A DNA stretch of 64,000 bases, from assembly GCF_016862635.1 (NCBI RefSeq), contig NZ_BONI01000042.1:1-64000 (forward strand), written 5' to 3'. The stretch comes from Catellatospora coxensis. Its GTDB lineage: Bacteria; Actinomycetota; Actinomycetes; Mycobacteriales; Micromonosporaceae. Below the pieces are notes generated by a model that saw only the letters and a list, made by a program, of their open reading frames with translations, was not told the DNA's origin and searched no databases. Positions within the stretch are counted from its first letter, which is position 1. Each line of letters opens with the position of its first letter. The position numbers and the translations under genes are program-made. This document shows positions 52,335 to 62,355 of the stretch, in pieces.

Positions 52335-52748
52335 ATGACCACGTACGCCGCCCCCACCGTCCGCCCCCACCGCGCCGTGAACATCGCCGTGTGGATCGGG
52401 CAGGTGCTGCTCGGCCTGTTCTTCATCGGCGTCTCGGTGCCGAAGTACCTGCCGTTCTTCGAGGCTCCGCCCGCCTTCGCCGAGGCCGGGCTGGGCATGG
52501 CGTTCATCTGGTTCGTGGGCGCCTGCGAGCTGGCCGGCGGCATCGGGCTGCTGGTGCCGCGGCTGTCGGGGGTGGCCGCGATCGGGCTGACCGGTCTGAT
52601 GGCCGGTGCGACGATCATGAACCTGTTCGTGCTGCCCGGAGTGGCGTCGAACGCGATCATGTCCGGGGTGCTGCTGGTGGTGTTCGCGCTGATCGCTCGG
52701 GTCCGGGCACCGTACACCCGGGCCCTGCTCGACAGCTTCCGCCGCTGA
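52335..52748 (+). CDS. DoxX family membrane protein
   Basis: The protein has 137 residues and four membrane helices. IAVWIGQVLLGLFFIGVSVP, then KYLPFFEAPPAFAEAG, FVGACELAGGIGLLVPRLSG and LMAGATIMNLFVL are typical of the short DoxX-like family, whose members take part in redox or thiol stress responses, sometimes with a sulfur-transfer partner. Biochemical role is unproven for most. GAAGAAGGAACCCGTC precedes the ATG. A large nested palindrome follows the gene. Confidence 0.85.
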   Translation: MTTYAAPTVRPHRAVNIAVWIGQVLLGLFFIGVSVPKYLPFFEAPPAFAEAGLGMAFIWFVGACELAGGIGLLVPRLSGVAAIGLTGLMAGATIMNLFVLPGVASNAIMSGVLLVVFALIARVRAPYTRALLDSFRR

Positions 52749-52761
52749 GCCGGGGGTCAGC

Positions 52762-52836
52762 CGCGAAGATCGCTGTCTACGGTCATGATCTGCGGTGGGA
52801 CCGCAGGTTCTGACCGCAGACAGCGATCTTCGCGGG
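52762..52836. terminator. Long nested palindrome between DoxX and dusB genes
   Basis: Outer arms 52762-52786 and 52812-52836 match at 24 of 25 positions (core CGCGAAGATCGCTGTCT). Inside, CTGCGGT (52791-52797) and ACCGCAG (52801-52807) form a second perfect hairpin with a GGG loop. It lies between convergent genes and should stop transcription from both sides; it could also form a cruciform. Confidence 0.8.
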
Positions 52837-52847
52837 GCGGGGCGGGG

Positions 52848-53975
52848 TCAGCCGCCGGAGTCGTCGTGTTCGGCGTCCTCGGGGACGAGTTCGGAGTCGC
52901 GGTCGTCGAGCCAGCCGTAGGGGAGCACGACCTTGGCGGGGGAGTTGGTACGGCCGCGGGGCTGGCCGAGGTTCGCCACCGGGAACGGCGCGGCGTGGTC
53001 CAGCTTGCCGAGCAGGTCGTCGAGTTCCATCAGCGACGAGGCCATGGCCATCGAGCGGCGCAGCTCCGAGCCCACCGGGAAGCCCTTGAGATACCAGGCG
53101 ACGTGCTTGCGGAAGTCGGTGACGGCTTCGCGCTCGGCCCCCCACCAGTGCACGAGCAGCTCGGCGTGGCGGCGCATGACCTGCGCGACCTCGCCCAGGT
53201 CGGGCATCACCCGCTCGGGGCGGCCGGCGAACGCGGCGGCCAGGTCGGCGAACAGCCACGGCCGGCCCAGGCAGCCCCGGCCGACCACGACGCCGTCGCA
53301 GCCGGTCTCGGCCACCATGCGCAGCGCGTCGTCGGCCTCCCAGATGTCGCCGTTGCCGAGCACCGGCACGTCCAGGGCCTGCTTGAGGGTGGCGATGGAC
53401 TCCCAGTCGGCCTCGCCGGAGTAGCGCTGGGCGGCGGTGCGCGCGTGCAGCGCCACCCACTTCGCCCCGGCCTCCTGCGCGATCAGGCCGGCCTCGACGT
53501 ACGTCAGGTGGTCGTCGTCGATGCCCTTGCGCATCTTGATGGTGACCGGGATCCCGGCGGGCGCGGCCGCGTCCACCGCCGCTTTGATGATCGACCCGAA
53601 CAGGCGGCGCTTCCACGGGATCGCCGACCCGCCGCCCTTACTCGTGATCTTCTTGACGCTGCACCCGAAGTTGAGATCGATGTGGTCGGCCAGGTTCTCG
53701 TCCACCACCCGGCGCACGGCCTTGGCGGTGATGTCCGGATCGACGCCGTACAGCTGCATGCTGCGCGGCTGCTCATCCGGCCCGAACTCGATCATCTTGT
53801 CGGTCTTCGGGTTGCGCACCGCGAGCGCGACCGTCGTGATCATCTCGCAGACGTAGATCCCGGCCCCCTGCTCCCGACAGAGCTGCCGAAACGCGACATT
53901 GGTGATGCCCGCCATCGGCGCCAGCACCACAGGCGGATCAACGGAGTACCGCCCCAACATCAACGTCGCAGTCAC
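52848..53975 (-). CDS. dusB: tRNA-dihydrouridine synthase DusB-type
   Basis: The protein has 375 residues: FMN-dependent TIM barrel with PPVVLAPMAGITNVAFRQLC at the start, catalytic Cys in LNFGCSVKKITSKGGGSA, RMRKG-type KMRKGIDDDHLTYVE, LHARTAAQRYSG and VPVLGNGDIWEADDALRM, GVVVGRGCLGRPWLF. It reduces uridines in the D-loop of tRNA. GTG 53975 is preferred; upstream sequence is Gly-rich shadow. The C-terminal Asp/Glu-rich tail (EDAEHDDSGG) is extra. A long palindrome separates it from each neighbour. Confidence 0.93.
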   Translation of the reverse strand: MTATLMLGRYSVDPPVVLAPMAGITNVAFRQLCREQGAGIYVCEMITTVALAVRNPKTDKMIEFGPDEQPRSMQLYGVDPDITAKAVRRVVDENLADHIDLNFGCSVKKITSKGGGSAIPWKRRLFGSIIKAAVDAAAPAGIPVTIKMRKGIDDDHLTYVEAGLIAQEAGAKWVALHARTAAQRYSGEADWESIATLKQALDVPVLGNGDIWEADDALRMVAETGCDGVVVGRGCLGRPWLFADLAAAFAGRPERVMPDLGEVAQVMRRHAELLVHWWGAEREAVTDFRKHVAWYLKGFPVGSELRRSMAMASSLMELDDLLGKLDHAAPFPVANLGQPRGRTNSPAKVVLPYGWLDDRDSELVPEDAEHDDSGG

Positions 53976-54047
53976 GCCCCCAACAATCTCACGCCCACCC
54001 CCACCACCCCGAACCCCCGTTACCCACCCCACACCGCCCCGCCCTCA

Positions 54048-54142
54048 CCCATGATCGCGACGATCTTGCGCGAGCTGGGGTCGTTATGGGCGTTTTGGGC
54101 GTGTCGTCGGCACAGTTCACGCAAGATCGTCGCGATCATGGG
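54048..54142. repeat. Long intergenic palindrome
   Basis: The arms 54048-54070 and 54120-54142 (core ATGATCGCGACGATCTTGCG) are perfect 23-bp inverted repeats enclosing 49 bp. It lies between the dusB start and the end of the DUF6158 gene. Confidence 0.8.
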
Positions 54143-54152
54143 CGCGGGGCGG

Positions 54153-54455
54153 TCAGGTGGGGTTGGGGCGTAGGCGGTTTGGGTCGACTTCGCGGGTGGG
54201 GAAGCGGCGGAGGTAGTCGGTTTCCAGTTCGAGCAGGCGGGCGGTGTGGTGGGAGAGGGACTGGTCGGAGCCGTGGCGGAGGGTTTCGTTCCGGGTGCGG
54301 TGGATTGCGGCCAGCTCGCGGAGCAGGTCTTCGTGGGGGAGGTCGCGGGCGGGTATGCCGCCGGTCGGCTCGGGCTGCTGCCAGGCGTAGACGATCTCCA
54401 CCACTTCGTCGTAGTCGCGCATGGGGGAGGGGTACCCGGGGTTGGGGTGGTTCAA
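54153..54455 (-). CDS. DUF6158 family protein
   Basis: The protein has 100 residues. IPARDLPHEDLLRELAAIHR, then TRNETLRHGSDQSLSHHTAR and LELETDYLRRFPTREVDP form the helical core typical of DUF6158, a small actinobacterial family without a known role. TTG 54455 has a nearby AGGA and gives 100 residues; the ATG at 54420 lacks a ribosome-binding site. It lies next to a coiled-coil membrane protein on the same strand with 40 bp between them. Confidence 0.75.
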   Translation of the reverse strand: MNHPNPGYPSPMRDYDEVVEIVYAWQQPEPTGGIPARDLPHEDLLRELAAIHRTRNETLRHGSDQSLSHHTARLLELETDYLRRFPTREVDPNRLRPNPT

Positions 54456-54495
54456 GCGTCCTGCCCTGATTTGTTGCTGTTGGGGGCGGTGCGGG

Positions 54496-55173
54496 TCAGC
54501 GGCGGCCGTCGCGGAGGACGGTCTGGACGGCCTGGGCCTCGTAGGCGGCGTCGGCGGCCTCCTGGGTGAGGGCGTGGGAGGAGACGCGGGCGACCTCGGC
54601 GGCGCGGCGGGCGTTGCGGGCCCGGGAGGCGGCCACGTGGTAGAGGCGGGCGGCTTCGGCGTCCTCGGCGCGCAGGCGGGACAGCTCGTGCGAGCGGTCC
54701 TGGCGGGACTGGTCCCAGCCGTCGACCTTCGACCAGATGGCGCGCAGTTGCTCCATGGTCAGGTCGCCGCGTTTGTACGCCGCCCGCGCGGCCAGGGCGA
54801 CCTCGCGCAGGGTCTCCGTGGACGCGGTGCCCTCGGCGGGTTCGGGTGGCAGCGTCTCGGCGGCGTCTTCCAGCAGTCTCGCCGCCGCCAGGTGGGCCTG
54901 CCAGGCGGCGTCGCGGTCGGCCTCGGCCGTCGCCAGCTCGGCGGCGGTGCGCTCGGCCAGCAGCACGGCGGTGCGGGCCGCTTCGAGCACTTCGGCGGCG
55001 ACCTCCTCCAGCTCGCGGGCCTCGGCGGTGAGCTGCGCGCGGTCGTTCGCGCTGAGGCGGCCCCGGCGCACGCCGTCGCGCCGGGACTGGGCCTGCGCGA
55101 GCAGCCCCAGGAACAGCACCGCGAGCAGCGTGAACGGCAGCCCGCCCAGCAGCACCACCGCGGAATTGGACAC
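54496..55173 (-). CDS. Membrane-anchored coiled-coil protein
   Basis: The protein has 225 residues. One N-terminal helix (NSAVVLLGGLPFTLLAVLFL) anchors it, and almost all the rest is Ala/Glu/Arg-rich heptad-like helix (AEARELEEVAAEVLEAARTA, ERTAAELATAEADRDAAW, ALAARAAYKRGDLTMEQLR) predicted to form a long cytoplasmic coiled coil. No domain name can be given. A close same-strand gap (40 bp) to the DUF6158 gene suggests co-transcription. It might scaffold membrane-associated proteins. Confidence 0.75.
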   Translation of the reverse strand: MSNSAVVLLGGLPFTLLAVLFLGLLAQAQSRRDGVRRGRLSANDRAQLTAEARELEEVAAEVLEAARTAVLLAERTAAELATAEADRDAAWQAHLAAARLLEDAAETLPPEPAEGTASTETLREVALAARAAYKRGDLTMEQLRAIWSKVDGWDQSRQDRSHELSRLRAEDAEAARLYHVAASRARNARRAAEVARVSSHALTQEAADAAYEAQAVQTVLRDGRR

Positions 55174-55290
55174 ACCAGCACCCTAGTATCGATCCACGTT
55201 GATCGTTAGGGCTGGCGGGAATTAGTCACATCGGCGGTGTGGACCGGACCCGGGTCGGCGATCTTGGGCAGGCGCGTCGAAGATGGACGG

Positions 55291-56664
55291 ATGACCGAGA
55301 ACGTCCCGCCTGCGCCCGAGTCCACCGCCGTCGTGATCGGAGCCGGAATCGCCGGGCTGTGCGCCGCCCGGGTGCTGGCCGACCGGTACGCCCGCGTGAT
55401 CGTGCTGGACCGGGACCACCTGCCGCCGGACGCGTCGCCGCGGCGCGGTGTGCCGCAGGGCAACCACGGGGCGGTGCTGCTGGCGGCCGGTCAGCGGGCG
55501 CTCGGCGAGCTGTTCGACGGCCTGGTCGACGAGCTGGTCGCGGCGGGGGCCACCCCGTTCGAGCCGGGCACCCAAATGATCTTCTACCGGTACGGCAGTG
55601 TCTGGCCGAAGTCGCCGACCGGCATCGACCTGCTCTCGTTCAGCCGCCCGCTGCTGGAGCACGCCGTACGCGGCCGGGTGGCGGCGCTGCCGAACGTCGA
55701 GTTCCGGGCCGGCGTCGCGGTGGCCGGGCTGGCCGGCGCCGACGGCGTCGTCACCGGCGTGGTGCTCGACGACGGCGCGACGCTGCCGTCCGGGCTGGTG
55801 GTCGACTGCTCGGGGCGGGGCAGCCGCTCCGACCGCTGGCTCGCCGAGCTGGGCTTCGCCGCACCGGCCGTCACCGAGGTCAAGGTCGGCGTCGGGTACA
55901 CCACCCGGCTGTACCGGCGCGGGCCGGCCGACCTGCCCGACGCCACCGCGGTGTTCGTGCTGCCCGCGCCGCCGTACGAGACCCGGGTCGGGCTGGCCCT
56001 GCCGATCGAGGGCGACCGCTGGCTGATCTCGCTGGGCGGCTGGCACGGCGACTTCCCGGCCGCGGGCGACCAGGACGCGTTCGGCGCGCACGCCCGCAGC
56101 CTGCCCCACCCCGGCATCGCCGGCCTGATCGAGCGGTGCGAGCCGGTGACCGAGGCGGTCTCGTTCACCTTCCCGTCCAACCGCCGCCGCCACTTCGAGG
56201 ACCTGCCCGCCCACCCCGCCGGCTACCTGGCCCTCGGTGACGCCGTCTGCAGCTTCAACCCCATCTACGGCCAGGGCATGACCTGCGCCGCCCTGGAGTC
56301 CCAGGCCCTGGGCCGCCGGCTCGACGCGCACGGCGCACCCACCGCCGCCCTGGCCGCCGACTTCTACCGCGAGACGGCCCACATCCTCGCCACCCCCTGG
56401 GGCTTCGCCGCCGGCGGCGACTTCGCCTACCCGCAGACCCAGGGCGAACGCCCGCGCGGCATCGCCTTGCGCAACCGCTACTCCCGCCGCATCCAGCTCG
56501 CCGCACAGGCCGACCCCGAGATCCGGCGCATCTTCACCGCCGTCCAGCACCTGCTCATGCCACCCGGCGTCCTCCGCAAACCCGCCATGGTCCTGCGCAT
56601 CCTCCGCCTCTCCCGCCGCGCCCCCGGCGCGAAAGGAAGGGCACCTTCACAACGCTCCGCGTAG
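55291..56664 (+). CDS. FAD-dependent monooxygenase (PHBH-fold)
   Basis: The protein has 457 residues. FAD-binding GxGxxG is AVVIGAGIAGLCAARVLADRY with the ribose Asp/Glu at DRDHLPP; the second FAD motif is LALGDAVCSFNPIYGQGMTC. RRGVPQGNHGAVLLAAGQRA is typical of the actinobacterial hydroxylase/halogenase-like group. It probably hydroxylates or epoxidises a lipophilic small molecule. ATG 55291 follows GATGGACGG. The tail (GAKGRAPSQRSA) is encoded by a dispersed repeat, which also supplies the TAG stop. The isoprenoid synthase 5 kb away could supply a substrate, but nothing shows this. Confidence 0.85.
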   Translation: MTENVPPAPESTAVVIGAGIAGLCAARVLADRYARVIVLDRDHLPPDASPRRGVPQGNHGAVLLAAGQRALGELFDGLVDELVAAGATPFEPGTQMIFYRYGSVWPKSPTGIDLLSFSRPLLEHAVRGRVAALPNVEFRAGVAVAGLAGADGVVTGVVLDDGATLPSGLVVDCSGRGSRSDRWLAELGFAAPAVTEVKVGVGYTTRLYRRGPADLPDATAVFVLPAPPYETRVGLALPIEGDRWLISLGGWHGDFPAAGDQDAFGAHARSLPHPGIAGLIERCEPVTEAVSFTFPSNRRRHFEDLPAHPAGYLALGDAVCSFNPIYGQGMTCAALESQALGRRLDAHGAPTAALAADFYRETAHILATPWGFAAGGDFAYPQTQGERPRGIALRNRYSRRIQLAAQADPEIRRIFTAVQHLLMPPGVLRKPAMVLRILRLSRRAPGAKGRAPSQRSA

Positions 56665-56686
56665 CGGAAGGGCACCTTCTTAACGC
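56632..56686. repeat. Dispersed AAGGGCACCTT repeat, copy 5 (direct pair)
   Basis: Half-copies at 56632-56655 (AAAGGAAGGGCACCTTCACA then ACGC) and 56659-56686 (GCGTAGCGGAAGGGCACCTT then CTTAACGC), in the same order and spacing as copy 2. It lies between convergent genes and encodes the last residues of the monooxygenase. Confidence 0.75.
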
Positions 56687-56765
56687 GCCGGGTGCGCGCT
56701 GGCTGCTCAGGAAGGGCGGGCCGCGGCCGATGGGAGGCATGAGCCTGGTCGGCGGCGATCGCGGT

Positions 56766-57725
56766 TCAGGCGGCGGCCAGCGCCGGCAGGAGCTGCTTCT
56801 CGGCGAAGTCGAGGAAGTCGCGCTGGCTGTCGCCGCCGATCTGGATCAGGGCGACGTCGGTGAATCCGGCGTCGGTGAACTGCTTCACGGCGGCGACGTG
56901 CTTGTCCAGGTCGGGGCCGCAGGAGATCTTCTCGGCGACCATCTCCGGGGTCACCGAGGCCGTCGCCGCGGCGAACGAGCGCGGATGCGGCATCTCCGCG
57001 TTGACCGCCCAGCCCAGGTCGAACCAGCGGAACTGGTCGTGGGCGATCCGGGCGCACTCGTCGGCGTCCGGTCCCCAGCAGATCGCCACCTGCCCGTAGC
57101 GGGGGCCGCTGCCGCCGGCGTCGGCGTACTGCTCGATCAGCTCGCGTTCCGGCGCGACCGCGATCAGCGCCGCGTCGTGGCGGGCGGCCAGCCGGATCGA
57201 GGACGGCCCGGACACCGCCACGCCGATCGGCACCGGCTCGGCGGGCAGGTCCCACAGCCGCGCCTCGGGCACCTCGAAGTACTCGCCCAGGTGGTGCACG
57301 ACCTCACCGGCCAGCAGCGGCTGGATGATCTCCAGTGCCTCGGACAGCATCGCGTGCCGCTGCACCGCCTGCGGGTACGCCCCGACCACGTGCTCGTTGA
57401 GGTTCTCGCCCGCGCCCAGGCCGAGCGTGAACCGCCCCTGCGACATGACGCCGACCGTCGCCGCCATCTGCGCCACCACCGCGGGGTGGTACCGCATGGT
57501 GGGGCAGGTGACGAAGGAGACCAGCGGGAGGCGTTCGGTGGCGTGGGCGGCCGCGCCCAGCACCGACCAGGCGAACGGGGCGTGCCCCTGCTCGGCCAGC
57601 CACGGGTAGAAGTGGTCGGAGCAGACCGCGAAGCCGAACCCGGCCGCCTCGGCGCGTACCGCGTCGTCGACCAGTTCTCGGGGCCCCCGCTGCTCGGTCA
57701 TGAGCGTGTAACCGATGTTGGTCAT
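56766..57725 (-). CDS. LLM class F420-dependent oxidoreductase
   Basis: The protein has 319 residues with a luciferase-like TIM barrel: MTNIGYTLMTEQRGPRELVD, CSDHFYPWLAEQGHAPFAWS, SFVTCPTMRYHPAVVAQMAA with the family non-prolyl cis-peptide region, and TLGLGAGENLNEHVVG. These match the F420-dependent glucose-6-phosphate dehydrogenase-related subgroup. Coenzyme F420 acts as hydride carrier; substrate not assignable. It is divergent from recQ with 87 bp between them. Actinobacterial F420 use fits the host. Confidence 0.88.
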   Translation of the reverse strand: MTNIGYTLMTEQRGPRELVDDAVRAEAAGFGFAVCSDHFYPWLAEQGHAPFAWSVLGAAAHATERLPLVSFVTCPTMRYHPAVVAQMAATVGVMSQGRFTLGLGAGENLNEHVVGAYPQAVQRHAMLSEALEIIQPLLAGEVVHHLGEYFEVPEARLWDLPAEPVPIGVAVSGPSSIRLAARHDAALIAVAPERELIEQYADAGGSGPRYGQVAICWGPDADECARIAHDQFRWFDLGWAVNAEMPHPRSFAAATASVTPEMVAEKISCGPDLDKHVAAVKQFTDAGFTDVALIQIGGDSQRDFLDFAEKQLLPALAAA

Positions 57726-57812
57726 CCGCCCTGATTACCCGCGGGCGCGACGGCTGACACCCCCTCCGCCGCCGATCCGGCCGATGACACCCCCGGCTGG
57801 TAGAACTGCGGG

Positions 57813-59948
<2,136 letters not shown>

Positions 59949-59969
59949 CCCCGAGGCAGGACACGACCG

Positions 59970-60031
59970 TGCAGTTTCGGGGAGACTGCGCGAATCGCGG
60001 GCGCGATTCCACCACGTTCCACGAAACTGCA
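59970..60031. repeat. Nested palindrome between recQ and DUF1876 genes
   Basis: Outer arms TGCAGTTTCGGGGA (59970-59983) and TCCACGAAACTGCA (60018-60031) match at 13 of 14 positions. Inside, GAATCGCG (59992-59999) and CGCGATTC (60002-60009) form a perfect hairpin. It lies between convergent genes, with the same nested design as 52762-52836. Confidence 0.75.
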
Positions 60032-60042
60032 GACCGGGGCCG

Positions 60043-60318
60043 CTAGATCGCGGGGTCACCTCCGTGCACGTTCGTCTCTACCTCGTCGGCGGCGGCTTCC
60101 AGCAGGCGGTGGGCCAAGCCGGACAGTGCCCGGGCCCCGGCCATCTCCTCGCCGATCGAGGCCCGCGGGCGGTCGACCGGATTGCGCCGGGCCTGGCCCT
60201 CGGCGGTCAGCAGCCGCCCCGACGGCAGCCGCATGGACGCGGTGGCCCTGGTCAGGTCCGCGTCCTCCTCGTACCGCAGTTCCACCATCCAGGTCTTGGT
60301 CATCGTCGCGGTGGTCAT
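60043..60318 (-). CDS. DUF1876 domain protein
   Basis: The protein has 91 residues. TKTWMVELRYEEDADLTRAT, then SMRLPSGRLLTAEGQARRNP and EEMAGARALSGLAHRLLEAA with the closing helix match DUF1876, a double-stranded RNA-binding-like alpha/beta fold common in actinobacteria. CGGGAGGTGCGCC precedes the ATG at 60318. It is divergent from the quinone reductase gene. Its function is not established. Confidence 0.88.
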   Translation of the reverse strand: MTTATMTKTWMVELRYEEDADLTRATASMRLPSGRLLTAEGQARRNPVDRPRASIGEEMAGARALSGLAHRLLEAAADEVETNVHGGDPAI

Positions 60319-60412
60319 GGCGCACCTCCCGTTCCTGCGATGCTGCTCTCATTGTCCCTCCGCAGGCGTGCCCCGGACCCCGCATCAGGCCCCGATGAGG
60401 CAGGCTCGGACC

Positions 60413-61384
60413 ATGCAGGCTGTTCAGATCACGCAGTACGGCGGCGCCGAGGTGCTCACCCCCGCCGAGGTGGACCTGCCCGTGGCCGGACCGGGCCAGG
60501 CGGTCGTGGAGATCGCCGCGACCGGGGTCAACTTCATCGACGTGTACCACCGCCAGGGCCGTTACCCGACACCGCTGCCGTTCGTCCCCGGCGTGGAGGC
60601 GGCGGGCCGGGTCGCCGCGGTGGGGCCGGACGTCACCGCGGTGTCGGTCGGCGAGCGGGTCGGCTGGGTCATGGCGCCCGGGGCGTACGCGCAGGCCGCG
60701 GCTGTGCCCGTGGACCGGCTGGTGCCGCTGCCCGAGGGGGTGTCCGACGAGACCGCCGCGGCGGTGCTGCTGCAGGGCATGACCGCGCATTTCCTGACCC
60801 ACGACGTGCACCCGGTGCGGGCCGGTGAGACGGTGCTGGTGCACGCGGCGGCGGGCGGCATGGGCCTGCTGCTCACGCAACTCGTCACGCACCTGGGCGG
60901 CCGGGTGATCGGCACGGTGTCCACCGATGCGAAGGAGCAGCTCGCCCGGAGCGCGGGCGCGGCCGAGGTGATCCGCTACGACCAGGTCGACGACCTGGCG
61001 GGTCAGGTGCGCGCGCTGACCGGCGGCGAAGGCGTGGCCGCGGTGTACGACGGGGTCGGCGCGTCCACCTTCGACGCCAGCCTGGCCTCGCTGCGCCGCC
61101 GCGGCGTGCTGGCCCTGTACGGCGCGGCCAGCGGCCCGGTGCCGCCGGTGGACCCGCTGCGGCTGATGCAGTCCGGTTCGGCGGTGCTGACCAGGCCGAC
61201 GCTCGGCGACTTCGTGGTCTCGCGCCAGGAGCTGCTGGAGCGGGCCACCGACGTGCTGGGCTGGGTCGCCGCGGGCACCCTGCGGGTGACGGTCGGCGGC
61301 CGGTATCCGCTGGCCGAGGCGGCCCGGGCGCACGACGACCTGACGTCGCGGCGCACCACGGGCAAGCTGCTGCTCATCCCCTGA
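60413..61384 (+). CDS. Zinc-independent NADPH:quinone oxidoreductase (MDR family)
   Basis: The protein has 323 residues. The catalytic lobe contains ITQYGGAEVLTPAEVDLPVA, GVNFIDVYHRQGRYPTPLPF and VPGVEAAGRVAAVGPDVTAV, and lacks the zinc cysteine set of alcohol dehydrogenases. The Rossmann lobe has VLVHAAAGGMGLLLTQLV (GxxGxxG type). YALYGAASGPVPPVDPL-like and HDDLTSRRTTGKLLL endings are typical of QOR. It reduces quinones or enones with NADPH in the cytosol. ATG 60413 gives the standard N-terminus. Probably single-gene transcript. Confidence 0.92.
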   Translation: MQAVQITQYGGAEVLTPAEVDLPVAGPGQAVVEIAATGVNFIDVYHRQGRYPTPLPFVPGVEAAGRVAAVGPDVTAVSVGERVGWVMAPGAYAQAAAVPVDRLVPLPEGVSDETAAAVLLQGMTAHFLTHDVHPVRAGETVLVHAAAGGMGLLLTQLVTHLGGRVIGTVSTDAKEQLARSAGAAEVIRYDQVDDLAGQVRALTGGEGVAAVYDGVGASTFDASLASLRRRGVLALYGAASGPVPPVDPLRLMQSGSAVLTRPTLGDFVVSRQELLERATDVLGWVAAGTLRVTVGGRYPLAEAARAHDDLTSRRTTGKLLLIP

Positions 61385-61398
61385 TCCGGGGCCGCGAG

Positions 61399-62151
61399 CT
61401 ACTGGACGACCTCAAGGTAGTCGATGTTCGGGCCGCCCTCACGGCTGGTGGCGGTGGCCCGGACGGTGTTCGTGCCCGCCGTCAGGGTGACCGTCACGGT
61501 GACCGTGTTCCAGTCGTCCCAGGTGCGCATCGGGTCGAAGCGGACGTCGCGCAGCACGGTGCCGTTGACGCTGATGTCCATGGCGCGATTGCAGCAGCTC
61601 GCGTTGGCGAACCGCAGCCGCAGGGTGGCCGGCCCGGACGCGCCCGGCACGCTCCACTGCAGGTATCCGCCGGTGACGTTGTCGTAGTCGACGAAGCCCG
61701 CGCCGCTGAAGCCGTTGTGGTCGCTGGCGGTGCGGGCCTGCGACCGGCTCGCCGACTCGGCCTCGTACCGCGCGGTGCGCGGCGGCGCGGGCGGCGGCGG
61801 GGCCACCGGGGACGGGGAGGCGGCCGGGGACGGCGACGCGCCCTCGGCCGACGGGGCCGGGGACGCCGCGGTGGACACCGCCGTCGAGGGCCGGGCCCCG
61901 GGCGTACGCGGCACCGGGCTGTTCGCCACCGGCGCGTCCGGGTAGACCGGCGCGGCGACGGGCTCGGCGCTCGGCTCGGTATCCCAGGGCAGCGCGTCGT
62001 TCCAGGTCGCGGGCCGGTGGACGGTGGTGAGGATGAGCAGGATCAGCGCGGCGGTGAACACCGTGGTGGCCACCAGCGGCAGGCCGCGCAGCCGCTCCAG
62101 CATGGGTATCCGGAGCCGCCGGCGGCCCTCGTACCCGAAATCGTCCTCCAC
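61399..62151 (-). CDS. Membrane-anchored carbohydrate-binding (CBM6/35-like) protein
   Basis: The protein has 250 residues. A short cytoplasmic start, one membrane helix (LVATTVFTAALILLILTTVH, about 25-45) and a long Pro/Ala/Ser linker (60-125) lead to a C-terminal CBM6/CBM35-type beta sandwich: RYEAESASRSQARTASDHNG, SGAGFVDYDNVTGGYLQWSV, LRFANASCCNRAMDISVNGT, TNTVRATATSREGGPNIDYL. It should sit on the outer face of the membrane and bind a polysaccharide. No catalytic domain is attached, so it may dock to wall or exopolymer. It is convergent with the quinone reductase gene, 14 bp apart. Confidence 0.85.
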   Translation of the reverse strand: MEDDFGYEGRRRLRIPMLERLRGLPLVATTVFTAALILLILTTVHRPATWNDALPWDTEPSAEPVAAPVYPDAPVANSPVPRTPGARPSTAVSTAASPAPSAEGASPSPAASPSPVAPPPPAPPRTARYEAESASRSQARTASDHNGFSGAGFVDYDNVTGGYLQWSVPGASGPATLRLRFANASCCNRAMDISVNGTVLRDVRFDPMRTWDDWNTVTVTVTLTAGTNTVRATATSREGGPNIDYLEVVQ

Positions 62152-62355
62152 CGCCGAAGCCCGCCGTCTCTCGTCTGCCGCCTGTCACGGTTACGAGCGA
62201 GAAACGTAGTGGGCGCGTGCCGGTCGCGCACCGGCCGCTCGGTCAGCAAATCCGGAGCCGACGGTCACCCCGGGCCACCGGTGCGGCGGCCGGGCCAGTC
62301 CATATCGATCGCCGCCGTGCGGGAACCGGCGCGGGGCGCGGCGACTCGACCGGGC

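Noticed and set aside
55239-56240. 333-codon plus-strand frame overlapping the FAD monooxygenase
   Set aside because: Arg/Gly/Ala-rich out-of-frame reading of the monooxygenase gene, which carries intact FAD motifs.
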